A stretch of 64,000 nt of DNA from Stenotrophomonas sp046736075 (GCF_046736075.1 NZ_CP177163.1:1922001-1986000); one strand, 5' to 3'; positions 1 to 8,930 are shown, counted from the stretch's first letter. The notes: generated by a model from the sequence alone, not told the origin. Translations and numbers: made by a program.

Positions 1-94
1 TCTGGACTTAGCGCGTCAGCACGCCATCGCTGCCACGTAGCTTCTCGCTCCACTGGAGCCTTGTAGCCAGGGTGCGGTCTTTTTTTGCACGGTG

Positions 95-583
95 TCAGCC
101 GGCGGCGAATTCCCGCAGCGCATCGCCTTCCATGCGGTACACCGTCCACTCGCTCTGCGGTTTCGCACCGGCGGCTTCATAGAACCTGATCGCCGGCTCA
201 TTCCAGTCCAGCACCGACCATTCGAAACGGCCACAGCCTTCGGCGACCGCGATACGCGCGATGTGCTGCAGCAGCGCCTTGCCGGCACCGCTGCCGCGCT
301 GCTGCGGGCTGACGTACAGGTCTTCCAGGTAGATGCCGTTGCGGCCCAGCCAGGTGGAGTAGTTGTAGAAGTACACGGCGTAGCCGATGGCCTCGCCACC
401 GGCCTCGCAGATCAGCGCGTGCGCCTTGGCATCGGCGCCGAACAGGCTGGCGCGGATGCCGGCTTCGTCGGTCTGCACCGACGACTCGGCCTTCTCATAG
501 ATCGCCAGCTCGCGGATGAAGCGCAGGATCAGCGCTGCATCGTCGGCGGTGGCCACGCGGATGGTCACAATGGCCACCGGCAT
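95..583 (-). CDS. GNAT family N-acetyltransferase
   Basis: A 162-residue acetyl-CoA-dependent N-acetyltransferase of the GNAT fold. The acetyl-CoA pyrophosphate loop is visible near residue 95 (QQRGSGAG, matching Q/RxxGxG/A), preceded by the LEDLYVSP beta strand and followed by a C-terminal WNEPAIRFYEAAGA segment typical of diamine/amino-acid acetyltransferases of the SSAT type. The start ATG lies 3 bases after the rpe stop, so the two are probably co-transcribed. Substrate cannot be read from the sequence; a small amine is plausible from the SSAT resemblance. The 94 bases beyond its stop, to the window edge, show nothing convincing. Confidence 0.9.
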   Translation of the reverse strand: MPVAIVTIRVATADDAALILRFIRELAIYEKAESSVQTDEAGIRASLFGADAKAHALICEAGGEAIGYAVYFYNYSTWLGRNGIYLEDLYVSPQQRGSGAGKALLQHIARIAVAEGCGRFEWSVLDWNEPAIRFYEAAGAKPQSEWTVYRMEGDALREFAAG

Positions 584-586
584 GGC

Positions 587-1264
587 TCAGCCCCTGGCCT
601 GGGCGACGTTGTGGCGCATCTGCGCGATCACGTCCTGGTAGCTGGAGGTGGCGTTGAAGATCGCCGAGCCGGCCACGAAGGCATCGGCACCGGCGGCGGC
701 GATCGCGCCGATGTTGTCGGCCTTCACGCCACCGTCGATCTCCAGCCGCACGTCGCGGCCGCTGGCATCGATCTTCTGGCGCACCACGCGCAGCTTGTCC
801 AGCGCCGAGGGAATGAACGCCTGGCCGCCGAAGCCCGGGTTGACCGACATCAGCAGCACCAGGTCCAGGTCGTCCAGCACCCAGTCCAGGATGTCCACCG
901 GGGTGGCCGGGTTGAGCACGATGCCCGGCTTGCAGCCCAGCGAACGGATCAGCTGGATGGTGCGGTGGACGTGGCGGGAGGCTTCCGGGTGGAAGCTGAT
1001 GTAGGTGGCACCGGCCTCGGCGAAGTCCGGAATGATGCGGTCCACCGGCTCCACCATCAGGTGCACGTCGATCGGCGCAGTGACGCCGTGCTTGCGCAGC
1101 GCCTGGCAGACCATCGGGCCGATGGTCAGGTTGGGCACGTAATGGTTGTCCATCACATCGAAATGCACCCAGTCCGCACCGGCGGCGAGCACGTTGTCCA
1201 CTTCCTCGCCAAGGCGGGCGAAGTTCGCGGACAGGATGGAGGGGGCGATGATGCAGTTGGACAT
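587..1264 (-). CDS. rpe: ribulose-phosphate 3-epimerase
   Basis: Interconverts D-ribulose 5-phosphate and D-xylulose 5-phosphate in the pentose phosphate pathway, in the cytoplasm. The 225-residue TIM barrel has the family's normal length. Visible signatures are the N-terminal APSILSANFARL, the metal/catalytic strand HFDVMDNHYVPNLTIGP (residues about 34-50), the VHLMVEP strand, MSVNPGFGGQ (the phosphate/catalytic loop) and the EIDGGV catalytic aspartate strand near residue 175, followed by AGADAFVAGSAIF. No residue looks out of place. It is followed after 3 bases by the acetyltransferase gene. Confidence 0.97.
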   Translation of the reverse strand: MSNCIIAPSILSANFARLGEEVDNVLAAGADWVHFDVMDNHYVPNLTIGPMVCQALRKHGVTAPIDVHLMVEPVDRIIPDFAEAGATYISFHPEASRHVHRTIQLIRSLGCKPGIVLNPATPVDILDWVLDDLDLVLLMSVNPGFGGQAFIPSALDKLRVVRQKIDASGRDVRLEIDGGVKADNIGAIAAAGADAFVAGSAIFNATSSYQDVIAQMRHNVAQARG

Positions 1265-1307
1265 GGCCGGGGCCTTCAGGACGTGGACGGGGAGGCGCCG
1301 CGCGGGG

Positions 1308-1637
1308 TCAGCGCTTGCGCAGGGTCTTGATGCGGTCGTAGGCGGCGTTGAGCAGGCGCGACTTGCGCTCGGCCTGCTGGCGCAGCTCCGGGGCGGCGCC
1401 GACGACCTTGTCGGGGTGGTACTGGGAGATCAGCCGGCGGTAGGCCAGATCGACCTCGGCATCGGTCGCCTCGGAGGTCAGCCCCAGCTCCCGGTAGGGG
1501 TTCTCCCTGTTCAGGCGGAACCAGTCGGCGTCGAAGGCATGCCCGATCAACAGGCCGACCACGGCCCCGAACAGCGGATTGGGCCTGAAAAGCAGGGCGC
1601 CGGCGATGAATCCGAGCAGTTTTCCGTACCAGCGCAT
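1308..1637 (-). CDS. membrane-anchored mini J-domain protein (DjlA-like N-terminus)
   Basis: A 109-residue protein made of an N-terminal hydrophobic hairpin (residues 1-35; opening WYGKLLGFIAGALLF and GAVVGLLIGHAFD resembles the membrane segment of DjlA) fused directly to a J domain (about 47-109) with the HPD tripeptide intact in SQYHPDK. The J domain would stimulate an Hsp70 such as DnaK at the inner membrane. The central TerB-like region of full-length DjlA (about 270 residues) is absent, so this is a minimal membrane J protein. It lies just upstream of rpe on the same strand with a 43-base gap. Confidence 0.85.
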   Translation of the reverse strand: MRWYGKLLGFIAGALLFRPNPLFGAVVGLLIGHAFDADWFRLNRENPYRELGLTSEATDAEVDLAYRRLISQYHPDKVVGAAPELRQQAERKSRLLNAAYDRIKTLRKR

Positions 1638-1780
1638 GGTCGTGGGGGCGGCCGGGTCGACAAAGGAGCCTCATTTTACGTCACAGCGGGCCCAACCCGC
1701 TTTACACTAGGCCGCCCGCTGTCTGTGCGGGCCCTCCGGGTCCCCTGGACAGCTGTCTTGACGAAGCCTCAGGAGTGCCC

Positions 1781-2707
1781 GTGCCGACCACGTTGTTGCA
1801 ATCCGATCTCCCCGGCCTGCCCTTGCGCCATCGCGGCAAGGTGCGTGATGTTTTCGACATTCCGCGCGACCGGCTGCCCGCCGGCACTCCGCCGGGGGAC
1901 TACCTGCTGATGGTCGCTACCGACCGTCTGTCGGCCTTCGACGTGGTGCTGCCCGATCCGATTCCCGGCAAGGGCGAAATGCTCTGCCAGGTGTCGAACT
2001 TCTGGTTCGCCAAGACCGCGCACCTGATGCCCAACCACCTGACCGGCATCGACGTGGCCAGCGTGCTGCCCGAGGGCGTTGACCCGGCGCTGTACGCCAA
2101 GCGCGCAGTGGTGACCCGCAAGCTGAAGCCGGTGCCGGTGGAAGCGATTGCCCGCGGCTACCTGATCGGCAGCGGCTGGAAGGACTACCAGCGCACCGGC
2201 AAGATCAGCGGCATCGATCTGCCCGACGGCCTGCGCCAGGCCGAACAGCTGCCCGAGCCGATTTTCACCCCCTCGACCAAGGCCGCCGTGGGCGACCATG
2301 ACGAGAACATCGATTTCGATGCGATGGTGAAGGCGGTCGGCGCGGACCTGGCCGAGCGCGTGCGCGACGCCACCCTGCGCATCTACAAGTTCGCCGCCGA
2401 CTACGCGCGCGAGCGCGGCATCATCCTGGCCGATACCAAGTTCGAGTTCGGGACCGATGCCGATGGCCGTCTCTACATCATGGACGAGATGCTGACGCCG
2501 GATTCCTCGCGTTACTGGCCGGCCGACGAGTACGAGGTGGGCACCAGCCCGCCGAGCTACGACAAGCAGTTCGTACGCGATTACCTGGAAACGCTGGACT
2601 GGGGCAAGACCGCTCCGGGCCCGAGCATCCCGGCGGAGATCATCGAGCGCACCCGCGCCAAGTACGCCGAGGCGCTGCAGCGCTTGGCGGGTATCTCGGT
2701 AGATTGA
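1781..2707 (+). CDS. purC: phosphoribosylaminoimidazole-succinocarboxamide synthase
   Basis: Joins CAIR and aspartate with ATP to make SAICAR in de novo purine synthesis. About 308 residues, the longer single-domain form. Family motifs seen: HRGKVRDVFD at the N-terminus, TDRLSAFDVVLPDPIPGKG, ARGYLIGSGWKDY (SAICAR synthetase signature 1 region), and LADTKFEFG/MDEMLTPDSSRYWP (signature 2). Start choice: GTG 1775 overlaps the AGGAG at 1771-1775, whereas GTG 1781 sits 5 bases after that AGGAG, so 1781 is preferred. A possible -10 (TACACT) is present about 75 bases upstream. REP elements follow the gene. Confidence 0.95.
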   Translation: MPTTLLQSDLPGLPLRHRGKVRDVFDIPRDRLPAGTPPGDYLLMVATDRLSAFDVVLPDPIPGKGEMLCQVSNFWFAKTAHLMPNHLTGIDVASVLPEGVDPALYAKRAVVTRKLKPVPVEAIARGYLIGSGWKDYQRTGKISGIDLPDGLRQAEQLPEPIFTPSTKAAVGDHDENIDFDAMVKAVGADLAERVRDATLRIYKFAADYARERGIILADTKFEFGTDADGRLYIMDEMLTPDSSRYWPADEYEVGTSPPSYDKQFVRDYLETLDWGKTAPGPSIPAEIIERTRAKYAEALQRLAGISVD

Positions 2708-2715
2708 GACCGGTG

Positions 2716-2786
2716 GGTGGAGCCGGGCAGAGCCCGGCTCTACCAGCGTCGGCGCACTGTAGAGCCGACTGTTAGTCGGCTGCACT
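2716..2786. repeat. pair of GTAG-type REP hairpins
   Basis: Two REP palindromes in opposite orientation between purC and the next gene. The right one starts at GTAG 2759 and reads GTAGAGCCGACT..AGTCGGCT; the left one (2716-2743) is the same design read on the minus strand, with GAGCCGGGC/GCCCGGCTC arms. GTAG at the foot of a G+C-rich hairpin is the hallmark of Stenotrophomonas SMAG elements. They may cap the purC transcript by hairpin formation; there is no U tract. Confidence 0.8.
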
Positions 2787-2833
2787 AGGTCAGGGGCAGC
2801 GGCGGAGTATCCTGTCTGGACTCCGGAGGCTCA

Positions 2834-3319
2834 ATGTCCACGACGACCCAGCTTGAGCGGCCCATCGACCGCTACTTCGCCAGCTATTCCGACGACCACC
2901 GCAACGCGATCAACCAGCGCATCCATGTGATCGCGGTGCCGGCGATCCTGTGGTCTGTGATCGCGCTGCTGTGGTGCCTGCCGCCGTTGATCACCTGGTT
3001 CCAGTACGGGATCTGGGCCGGTCTGGCGATGTTCGCCGCGTGGGCCTACTACAACCGTCTGTCACGCCGGCTCGGCTACGGGATGCTCGCCCTGTTCTTC
3101 GTCAGCGGCTGCCTGTGCCGGCTGCTGGAAGCCGAAATCGGCCTGCGTGGCCTGTTCTGGCTGGGCCTGGGCGTATTCGCCGTGGCCTGGGTGGCGCAGT
3201 TCATCGGCCACAAATTCGAGGGCCGCAAGCCCAGCTTCCTCACCGATCTGGTCTACCTGTTGATCGGCCCGGCCTGGGTGATGGCCAAGCTTTACCGTCG
3301 CCTGGACTGGCGCTTCTGA
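2834..3319 (+). CDS. DUF962 (Mpo1-like) membrane protein
   Basis: A 161-residue integral membrane protein. The N-terminal segment RYFASYSDDHRNAINQRIHV followed by AVPAILWSVIALLW is characteristic of the DUF962/YGL010w (Mpo1) family; the conserved His residues (H19 and H28 region) that bind iron in yeast Mpo1, a 2-hydroxy fatty acid dioxygenase, are seen in HRNAINQRIH and in FIGHKFEGRKPSF near the C-terminus. Four hydrophobic segments are apparent. Enzymatic activity in bacteria is an inference from the yeast protein only. A CGGAGG-like ribosome-binding site precedes the ATG. Confidence 0.85.
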   Translation: MSTTTQLERPIDRYFASYSDDHRNAINQRIHVIAVPAILWSVIALLWCLPPLITWFQYGIWAGLAMFAAWAYYNRLSRRLGYGMLALFFVSGCLCRLLEAEIGLRGLFWLGLGVFAVAWVAQFIGHKFEGRKPSFLTDLVYLLIGPAWVMAKLYRRLDWRF

Positions 3320-3677
3320 ACGCACTTTCCTGAACGAGGCGACATGCTCACCGGCGGTCCACGCGCCGGCGTCCAGCATCCCCATCAGGCCCCCATCCGG
3401 GTACGCTGGCGTTCAGCTCCGTGACCGTCCGCCTTCTTCCGCAGGCCCTGCCATTGCTGGCCGGAACCCGCTCGGCGCCCCCTGCGACCGGCCACGTTCG
3501 GCAAAGCCGCTCCATCGGTTCCATACGGCCCGCGACGGTCCCGGATGGACCCACTGACGAGGCTGAAAAAATGAATCAGCGCACGTTACATGCAGTTCGA
3601 TGCGTATTCGGGAGTATCGGCGACAATTGCCTGCCTGTTAGACTGAACGACCTGCTCGTGAATCCCGCATTCCCTGC
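3320..3677 (+). promoter_or_regulatory. intergenic leader region of the mrp operon
   Basis: A 358-base gap before mrpA. It must hold the promoter of the antiporter operon, but I could not fix a convincing -35/-10 pair. Its 3' third contains a short open frame (3571-3681, described separately) and is less G+C-rich than the flanks. No REP element, terminator or recognisable riboswitch was seen. Confidence 0.35.
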
Positions 3678-3681
3678 ATGA
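3571..3681 (+). CDS. possible 36-codon leader peptide coupled to mrpA
   Basis: An ATG at 3571, 8 bases after a GAGG that could serve as ribosome-binding site, opens 36 codons that end in TGA at 3679-3681. This stop overlaps the mrpA start as ATGA. mrpA itself has no purine-rich ribosome-binding site in front of its ATG, so reinitiation from this leader is an attractive explanation. The peptide (start MNQRTLHAVRCVFG) resembles nothing I know. It could equally be a chance frame; conservation of the frame in relatives would decide. Confidence 0.3.
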   Translation: MNQRTLHAVRCVFGSIGDNCLPVRLNDLLVNPAFPA

Positions 3682-6506
3682 ATCCCAGTCTGCTCCTGCT
3701 GCTCGCCCTGCCCTTCCTGATGGCCGTGGCGGTCGCTTCATTCCGACGCACCTCCCGCTCCACGGCCGCCTGGTTGGCCGCGGCCGCTCCATTGGGTGGG
3801 TTGGCGCTGCTGGCCACCATGACCCCCGACATCCTGGGCGGCGGGGTCGTCCGCAGTTTCGGGCAGTGGCTGCCGCAGATCGGGCTGGCATTCTCGCTGC
3901 GGCTGGACGGCCTGGCGTGGATGTTTGCCGGGCTGGTCCTGGCCATCGGCGCGCTGGTGGTGATGTACGCCCACTACTACCTCAGCGCCCGCGACAGCGC
4001 CCACCGCTTCTACTGCTACCTGCTGCTGTTCATGGGCGCCATGCTGGGCATGGTGCTGTCGGGCAACCTGCTGCTGCTGATGGTGTTCTGGGAAATGACC
4101 AGCATCAGCTCGTTCCTGCTGATCGGCTTCTGGTCGCACCGCCAGGATGCCCGCGAGGGCGCGCGGATGGCGCTGGTGGTGACCGGCGGCGGCGGCCTGG
4201 CCCTGCTCGGCGGTGTGCTGCTGATCGGCCGCATCGTGGGCAGCTTCGAGCTGGATGCGGTGCTGGCCGCCGGCGATGCGATCCGCGCCAGTGCGCTTTA
4301 CCCGTACGCCCTGTTCCTGGTGCTGGCCGGCATCTTCACCAAGAGCGCGCAGTTCCCGTTCCACTTCTGGCTGCCGCACGCGATGGCCGCACCGACGCCG
4401 GTGTCGGCCTACCTGCACTCGGCCACGATGGTCAAAGCCGGCGTGTTCCTGCTGGCACGGCTGCACCCGGCCCTGTCCGGCACCGACCTGTTCTTCTATA
4501 CGGTCAGCGGCATCGGCGCGATCACCCTGCTGATCGGCGCGTGGAATGCGATCTTCCAGCACGACCTGAAGGGCCTGCTGGCCTACTCGACGATCTCCCA
4601 CCTGGGCCTGATCACGATGCTGTTCGGGCTTTCCGCCCCGATGGCGGTGGTCGCCGGCGTGTTCCACATCCTCAACCACGCCACCTTCAAGGCCTCGCTG
4701 TTCATGGCTGCCGGCATCATCGACCACGAAACCGGCACGCGCGACATGCGCAAGCTCGGTGGGCTGCGTCGCCTGATGCCCTTCACCAGCGCGCTGGCGA
4801 TCATCGCCTCGCTGGCGATGGCCGGCATTCCGCTGCTCAACGGCTTCCTGTCCAAGGAAATGCTGTTCGCCGAAGCGCTGACCACGGAGGGGCCGGAAGC
4901 GATGCGCATCGCCATGTCGGTCGCCGCCCTGCTGGCCGGCGTGTTCGGCGTGGCCTACAGCCTGCGCTTCGTGCACGACACCTTCTTCGGCAAGGGCCCG
5001 CACGATCTGGACCGCGTGCCGCACGAGCCGCCGCGCTGGATGAAGGTGCCGGTGGAGATTCTGGTGGTGGTGTGTGTGGCGGTCGGCGTCGCCCCCGCCA
5101 TCACCATCGCACCGGTGCTGCATGCCGCCGCCTCGTCCATCCTCGGCCCGGCGATGCCGGCTTACAGCCTGTCGGTATGGCACGGCTTCAATCTGCCGCT
5201 GGCGATGAGCGCGGTTGGCGTGCTGGGCGGCATCGCCCTGTATTTCGGCCTGCGCCGCCTGATCAATCTGCATGCGGTGGTCACCCGCGCCACCGGCCGC
5301 AATCTGTTCCACAAACAGCTGGACCTGGTGTTCGGCTTCGCCCATCGGCTGACCCAGGCACTGGCCAACGGCAGCCTGCAGCGCATGCTGCTGGGGCTGG
5401 TGGTGGTGGCGATCATCGTCGCGGCGGCCCCGTTCGTGGCCACGCCGGTCTCGCCCAACTGGCCCTCGCCGCAGCCGCTGCCGCTGCTCGGCTGGGGGTT
5501 GTGGCTGGTGATGATGGCCTGCGCGTTCGGCGCGTTGTCCAAGTACCGCCAGCGCCTGCTGGCGGTGCTGCTGCTGGGTGGCGTGGGCCTGATCGTGTCG
5601 CTCACCTTCGTGTTCCTGTCCGCTCCGGACCTGGCGCTCACCCAGCTGCTGGTGGAGATGGTCACGCTGGTGCTGATGCTGTTGGGCATGAACTACCTGC
5701 CGGTGCAGTCGCCCCGCGAACGCTCGCGCTGGCGCAAGGGACGCGACGTGCTGATCGCGGTACTCGGCGGTGGCGGCCTGGCGGCGCTGGCCTATACGGC
5801 GATGACCCTGCCCCCCAATACGATGGCCGGCGAGATGCTGGCCCGTGCCCTGCCCGAGGCGTATGGCCAGAACGTGGTCAACGTGATCCTGGTGGACTTC
5901 CGCGGGTTCGATACCTTCGGCGAGATCACCGTGTTCGGCATCGCCGCGCTGGTCGTGCACGCCATGCTGCGGCGTTCGCGGATGGCCCCGGAGCAGATCA
6001 TGCCCGGGCCGCCGATCAAGCTGCCGGTCCCGGCCGACCTGGCCCAGATCATGTTCCCGCTGACCCTGACCGTGTCGATCTTCCTGTTCCTGCGCGGCCA
6101 CAACGCGCCGGGCGGGGGCTTCATCGCCGGCCTGGTGCTGGCCGTGCCGCTGGTGATCCAGTACGTGATCCAGGGCACCGCATCGGTGGAATCGCGCTTC
6201 GGCTTCGACTACATCCGCTGCATCGGTGCCGGCCTGCTGATCGCCATCGTCAGCGGCAGCGCGTCGATGCTGTTCGGCGTGCCGTTCCTGACCAGCGGCC
6301 ACCTGGACCTGCACATCCCGCTCATCGGCGAGGTACCGCTGGCCAGCGCGATCGGGTTCGATACCGGCGTGTACCTGGTGGTGTTCGGCGGGGCGATGCT
6401 GATGCTGTCGATGATGGGCACCATCAAGCCGTCGCGTACCCGTACGGCCCGCAAGGGCGAGATCGATCCCAACCGTCGTTCGGCAAAGACCGGGGAGATG
6501 CACTGA
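3678..6506 (+). CDS. mrpA: Mrp Na+/H+ antiporter subunit A (A/B fusion)
   Basis: Largest subunit (942 residues) of the multi-subunit Mrp/Pha/Mnh cation/proton antiporter in the inner membrane, used for Na+ and pH homeostasis. The first about 500 residues are a NuoL/ND5-like proton-translocating module, with HDLKGLLAYSTISHLG, the KSAQFPFHFWLPHAMAAPTPVSAYLHSATMVKAG signature region and many membrane helices. The C-terminal third carries the DUF4040 module and an MnhB-like domain (RGHNAPGGGFIAGL). This makes it the fused MrpAB form, explaining the absence of a separate mrpB. It overlaps mrpC by one base (TGATG). Confidence 0.95.
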   Translation: MNPSLLLLLALPFLMAVAVASFRRTSRSTAAWLAAAAPLGGLALLATMTPDILGGGVVRSFGQWLPQIGLAFSLRLDGLAWMFAGLVLAIGALVVMYAHYYLSARDSAHRFYCYLLLFMGAMLGMVLSGNLLLLMVFWEMTSISSFLLIGFWSHRQDAREGARMALVVTGGGGLALLGGVLLIGRIVGSFELDAVLAAGDAIRASALYPYALFLVLAGIFTKSAQFPFHFWLPHAMAAPTPVSAYLHSATMVKAGVFLLARLHPALSGTDLFFYTVSGIGAITLLIGAWNAIFQHDLKGLLAYSTISHLGLITMLFGLSAPMAVVAGVFHILNHATFKASLFMAAGIIDHETGTRDMRKLGGLRRLMPFTSALAIIASLAMAGIPLLNGFLSKEMLFAEALTTEGPEAMRIAMSVAALLAGVFGVAYSLRFVHDTFFGKGPHDLDRVPHEPPRWMKVPVEILVVVCVAVGVAPAITIAPVLHAAASSILGPAMPAYSLSVWHGFNLPLAMSAVGVLGGIALYFGLRRLINLHAVVTRATGRNLFHKQLDLVFGFAHRLTQALANGSLQRMLLGLVVVAIIVAAAPFVATPVSPNWPSPQPLPLLGWGLWLVMMACAFGALSKYRQRLLAVLLLGGVGLIVSLTFVFLSAPDLALTQLLVEMVTLVLMLLGMNYLPVQSPRERSRWRKGRDVLIAVLGGGGLAALAYTAMTLPPNTMAGEMLARALPEAYGQNVVNVILVDFRGFDTFGEITVFGIAALVVHAMLRRSRMAPEQIMPGPPIKLPVPADLAQIMFPLTLTVSIFLFLRGHNAPGGGFIAGLVLAVPLVIQYVIQGTASVESRFGFDYIRCIGAGLLIAIVSGSASMLFGVPFLTSGHLDLHIPLIGEVPLASAIGFDTGVYLVVFGGAMLMLSMMGTIKPSRTRTARKGEIDPNRRSAKTGEMH

Positions 6507-6895
6507 TGGAACTGGCCCTGGCAAGCGCGATCGGTGTGTTGGCCGCGATCGGCATCTACCTGCTGCTGCGCGCGCGCAGCTTCGACGTCATTCTCGGCAT
6601 GACCTTCCTCTCCTACGCCACCAACCTGCTGATCTTCGCCGGCGGCCGCCTGGTCACGGGCAAGGCACCGGTGCTGCGCGAGGGCATCGACAGCGATCTG
6701 GGCAACTACACCGATCCATTGCCGCAGGCGCTGGTGTTGACCGCGATCGTGATCGCGTTCGCGATGACGGCGGTGACCATCGTGCTGGCCATGCGCAGCC
6801 GCAGCGACAACCACAGCGACCACGTCGACGCGCACGAAGAAGAGTCCGATACCGCGCCTGCCGACACCGCGCCGGGCCGGGAGGGCGGCGCATGA
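6506..6895 (+). CDS. mrpC: Mrp Na+/H+ antiporter subunit C
   Basis: A 129-residue NuoK-like subunit with three transmembrane helices. It starts at ATG 6506, sharing one base with the mrpA stop. Recognisable are the first helix, LSYATNLLIFAGGRL in helix 2 and TDPLPQALVLTAIVIAFA leading into helix 3, the latter a strong MnhC signature. The C-terminal tail (about 30 residues) is acidic and His-rich (SDHVDAHEEESD), probably cytoplasmic. It overlaps mrpD by 4 bases (ATGA), so translation is coupled. Confidence 0.95.
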   Translation: MELALASAIGVLAAIGIYLLLRARSFDVILGMTFLSYATNLLIFAGGRLVTGKAPVLREGIDSDLGNYTDPLPQALVLTAIVIAFAMTAVTIVLAMRSRSDNHSDHVDAHEEESDTAPADTAPGREGGA

Positions 6896-8427
6896 ACCAT
6901 GCGGTGATCCTGCCCATCCTGATCCCGTTGTTCGGCGCCGCCTGTTCGCTGTTCGTGGAGCACCGCCGCTATGGCCCCAAGGTGCAGCGCAGCGTGGCGT
7001 GGACCACGCTGACCGCACTGGCAGCGGCGGTCGCGCTGCTGTTCGCGCAGACCGCCGATGGCAGCATCGCGGTGTACCTGCTCGGCGACTGGCCCTCGCG
7101 GCTGGGCATCGCGCTGGTCGCCGACCGCCTGTCGGCATGGATGCTGGTCACCACGCTGCTGCTGGCCATTCCCTGCCTGCTGCACGCCTGCTCGGGCTGG
7201 GACCGTCGCGCGCCGCATTTCCACGCGCTGTTCCAGTTCCAGCTGGTGGGCCTCAACGGCGCATTCCTGACCGGCGACATCTTCAATCTGTTCGTCTTCT
7301 TCGAGGTGATGCTGATCGCCTCGTACGGCCTGCTGCTCAGTGGCGGGCGCGGCCTGCGCATGCGTATCGGCCTGCATTACGTGGTGTTCAACGTCACCGC
7401 CTCGACGCTGTTCCTGATCGCGCTGGGCCTGCTGTACGCCTCGCTGGGCTCGCTCAACATGGCCGAACTGTCCCAGCGTATCGCCGAGGTGCCGCCCACC
7501 CACCTGCTGCTGGTGAAGGCCACGATGGGCCTGCTGCTGCTGGTGTTCTGCAGCAAGGCCGCGCTGATGCCGCTGTACCTGTGGCTGCCCGAAGCCTATG
7601 CGCGCGCGCCGGCTGCGGTGGCAGCGCTGTTTGCGATCATGACCAAGGTGGGTCTGTATGCGGTGCTGCGGGTGAGCACGCTGTGGTTCGGCGACGATGC
7701 CGGCGCGATGGCCGGCTACGGCAGCGACTGGCTGCTGTGGGCCGGCGTGGCCACGCTGGTGCTCGGCGGCCTGGGCGTGCTGGCGGCCGCGCGGCTGCGC
7801 GTGTTGATCTCCTACCTGGTGGTGGTGTCGGCGGCCACGTTGTTCATCGCCTTCGCCGTGCGTACCCCGCAGGTCCTGTCGGCCGGCTTGTACTACCTGC
7901 CGCACAGCACCTTCGTCGCTGCGGCGCTGTTTCTGGTGGCGGACCTGATCCGGCGCCGGCGCGGCGGTGCCAGCGACCGCAAGGAAATCATCGCGCCCAT
8001 GCCGGGCAAGCAGACCCCTGCGGTGCTGTTCCTGATCGGCGCGGTGGCCGTGGCCGGCCTGCCGCCGCTGTCCGGCTTCCTGGCCAAGGCCGCGCTGCTG
8101 GCCGGCATGCCCCCCGCCTACACCGGCGTGGTGTGGACGGCCGTGCTGGGCAGCAGCCTGATGGTGATCGTCGGCCTGACCCGCGCCGGCATCCGCCTGT
8201 TCTGGCGTGTGCCGGTGGCCGAGGACGGCGCGCCGCCCACGCGCAAGGCGCCAACCCGTACCGTCGAACTCATCGCCGCAGCGCTGCTGCTGAGCTACGG
8301 CATCGCGATGAGCCTGTTCGCCGGCCCGCTGATGCAGCACACCGACGCGATGGCGACCCAGCTGCTGCAGCCGCAGGACTATGTGAACGGCCTGCGCGCC
8401 ACCCCGCCGGAGATCCGCCAGCCATGA
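6892..8427 (+). CDS. mrpD: Mrp Na+/H+ antiporter subunit D
   Basis: A 511-residue NuoM/N-like proton-pumping subunit with about 14 membrane helices. The antiporter module carries FEVMLIASYGLLLSGG, the trans-membrane lysine region KATMGLLLLVFCSKAALMPLYLWLPEAYARAPAAVAALFA and ISYLVVVSAATLFIAFAV. Together with MrpA it forms the main ion path of the complex. Start ATG overlaps the mrpC stop, and its own stop overlaps mrpE by 4 bases. Confidence 0.95.
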   Translation: MNHAVILPILIPLFGAACSLFVEHRRYGPKVQRSVAWTTLTALAAAVALLFAQTADGSIAVYLLGDWPSRLGIALVADRLSAWMLVTTLLLAIPCLLHACSGWDRRAPHFHALFQFQLVGLNGAFLTGDIFNLFVFFEVMLIASYGLLLSGGRGLRMRIGLHYVVFNVTASTLFLIALGLLYASLGSLNMAELSQRIAEVPPTHLLLVKATMGLLLLVFCSKAALMPLYLWLPEAYARAPAAVAALFAIMTKVGLYAVLRVSTLWFGDDAGAMAGYGSDWLLWAGVATLVLGGLGVLAAARLRVLISYLVVVSAATLFIAFAVRTPQVLSAGLYYLPHSTFVAAALFLVADLIRRRRGGASDRKEIIAPMPGKQTPAVLFLIGAVAVAGLPPLSGFLAKAALLAGMPPAYTGVVWTAVLGSSLMVIVGLTRAGIRLFWRVPVAEDGAPPTRKAPTRTVELIAAALLLSYGIAMSLFAGPLMQHTDAMATQLLQPQDYVNGLRATPPEIRQP

Positions 8428-8930
8428 GCGCCCGTCCTTCGCTGTACAAGCGCGTTCTGCCCTCGCCTTCGCTGAGCGTGATGGTGGTGGCGTTCTGGCT
8501 GCTGATGTCCGACAGCTTCACCGTCGGTCAGTTCGTGCTCGGCATGTTCCTGGGCCTGGTGGTGCCGCTGTTCGCGGCGCGGCTGGACCGCGAGTTCGCC
8601 CGCATCGGTTCGCTGCGGCCGCTGCCCAAGCTGGTGGTGGTGACCTTGTGGGACATCCTGGTCTCCAACATCCGGGTCGCTATCCAGGTGCTGGGGCCGG
8701 AGCGCCGCATCCACCCCGGCTTCATCTGGCTGCCGTTGGACATCGCCAACATCCACGGTATCGCCGCGCTGACCAGCATGATCACGCTGACCCCGGGCAC
8801 CGTGTCGGCCGCGCTGTCGGACGACCGCCGCTACCTGCTGGTGCACGTGCTGCATCTGGACGACCCGGACGAGCTGATCCGGCAGATCAAGACCCGCTAC
8901 GAAGCCCCGCTGATGGAGATTTTCCCATGA
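8424..8930 (+). CDS. mrpE: Mrp Na+/H+ antiporter subunit E
   Basis: A 168-residue subunit with two N-terminal membrane helices and a cytoplasmic domain. The conserved MnhE features are the segment LWDILVSNIRVAIQVLGP, IHPGFIWLPLD and SMITLTPGTVSAALSDDRRYLLVHVLHLDD. The ATG at 8424 overlaps the mrpD stop (ATGA); the frame is otherwise embedded in a longer open frame with no sensible earlier start. Confidence 0.94.
   Translation: MSARPSLYKRVLPSPSLSVMVVAFWLLMSDSFTVGQFVLGMFLGLVVPLFAARLDREFARIGSLRPLPKLVVVTLWDILVSNIRVAIQVLGPERRIHPGFIWLPLDIANIHGIAALTSMITLTPGTVSAALSDDRRYLLVHVLHLDDPDELIRQIKTRYEAPLMEIFP

Noticed and set aside
1..94. Partial gene at the left edge
   Set aside because: Only about 90 bases; no frame with protein-like character could be supported.
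3738..6524. A 928-residue open frame on the minus strand opposite mrpA
   Set aside because: It is the high-GC shadow of mrpA: His/Gln/Arg-rich with no fold, while the plus strand has clear antiporter motifs.
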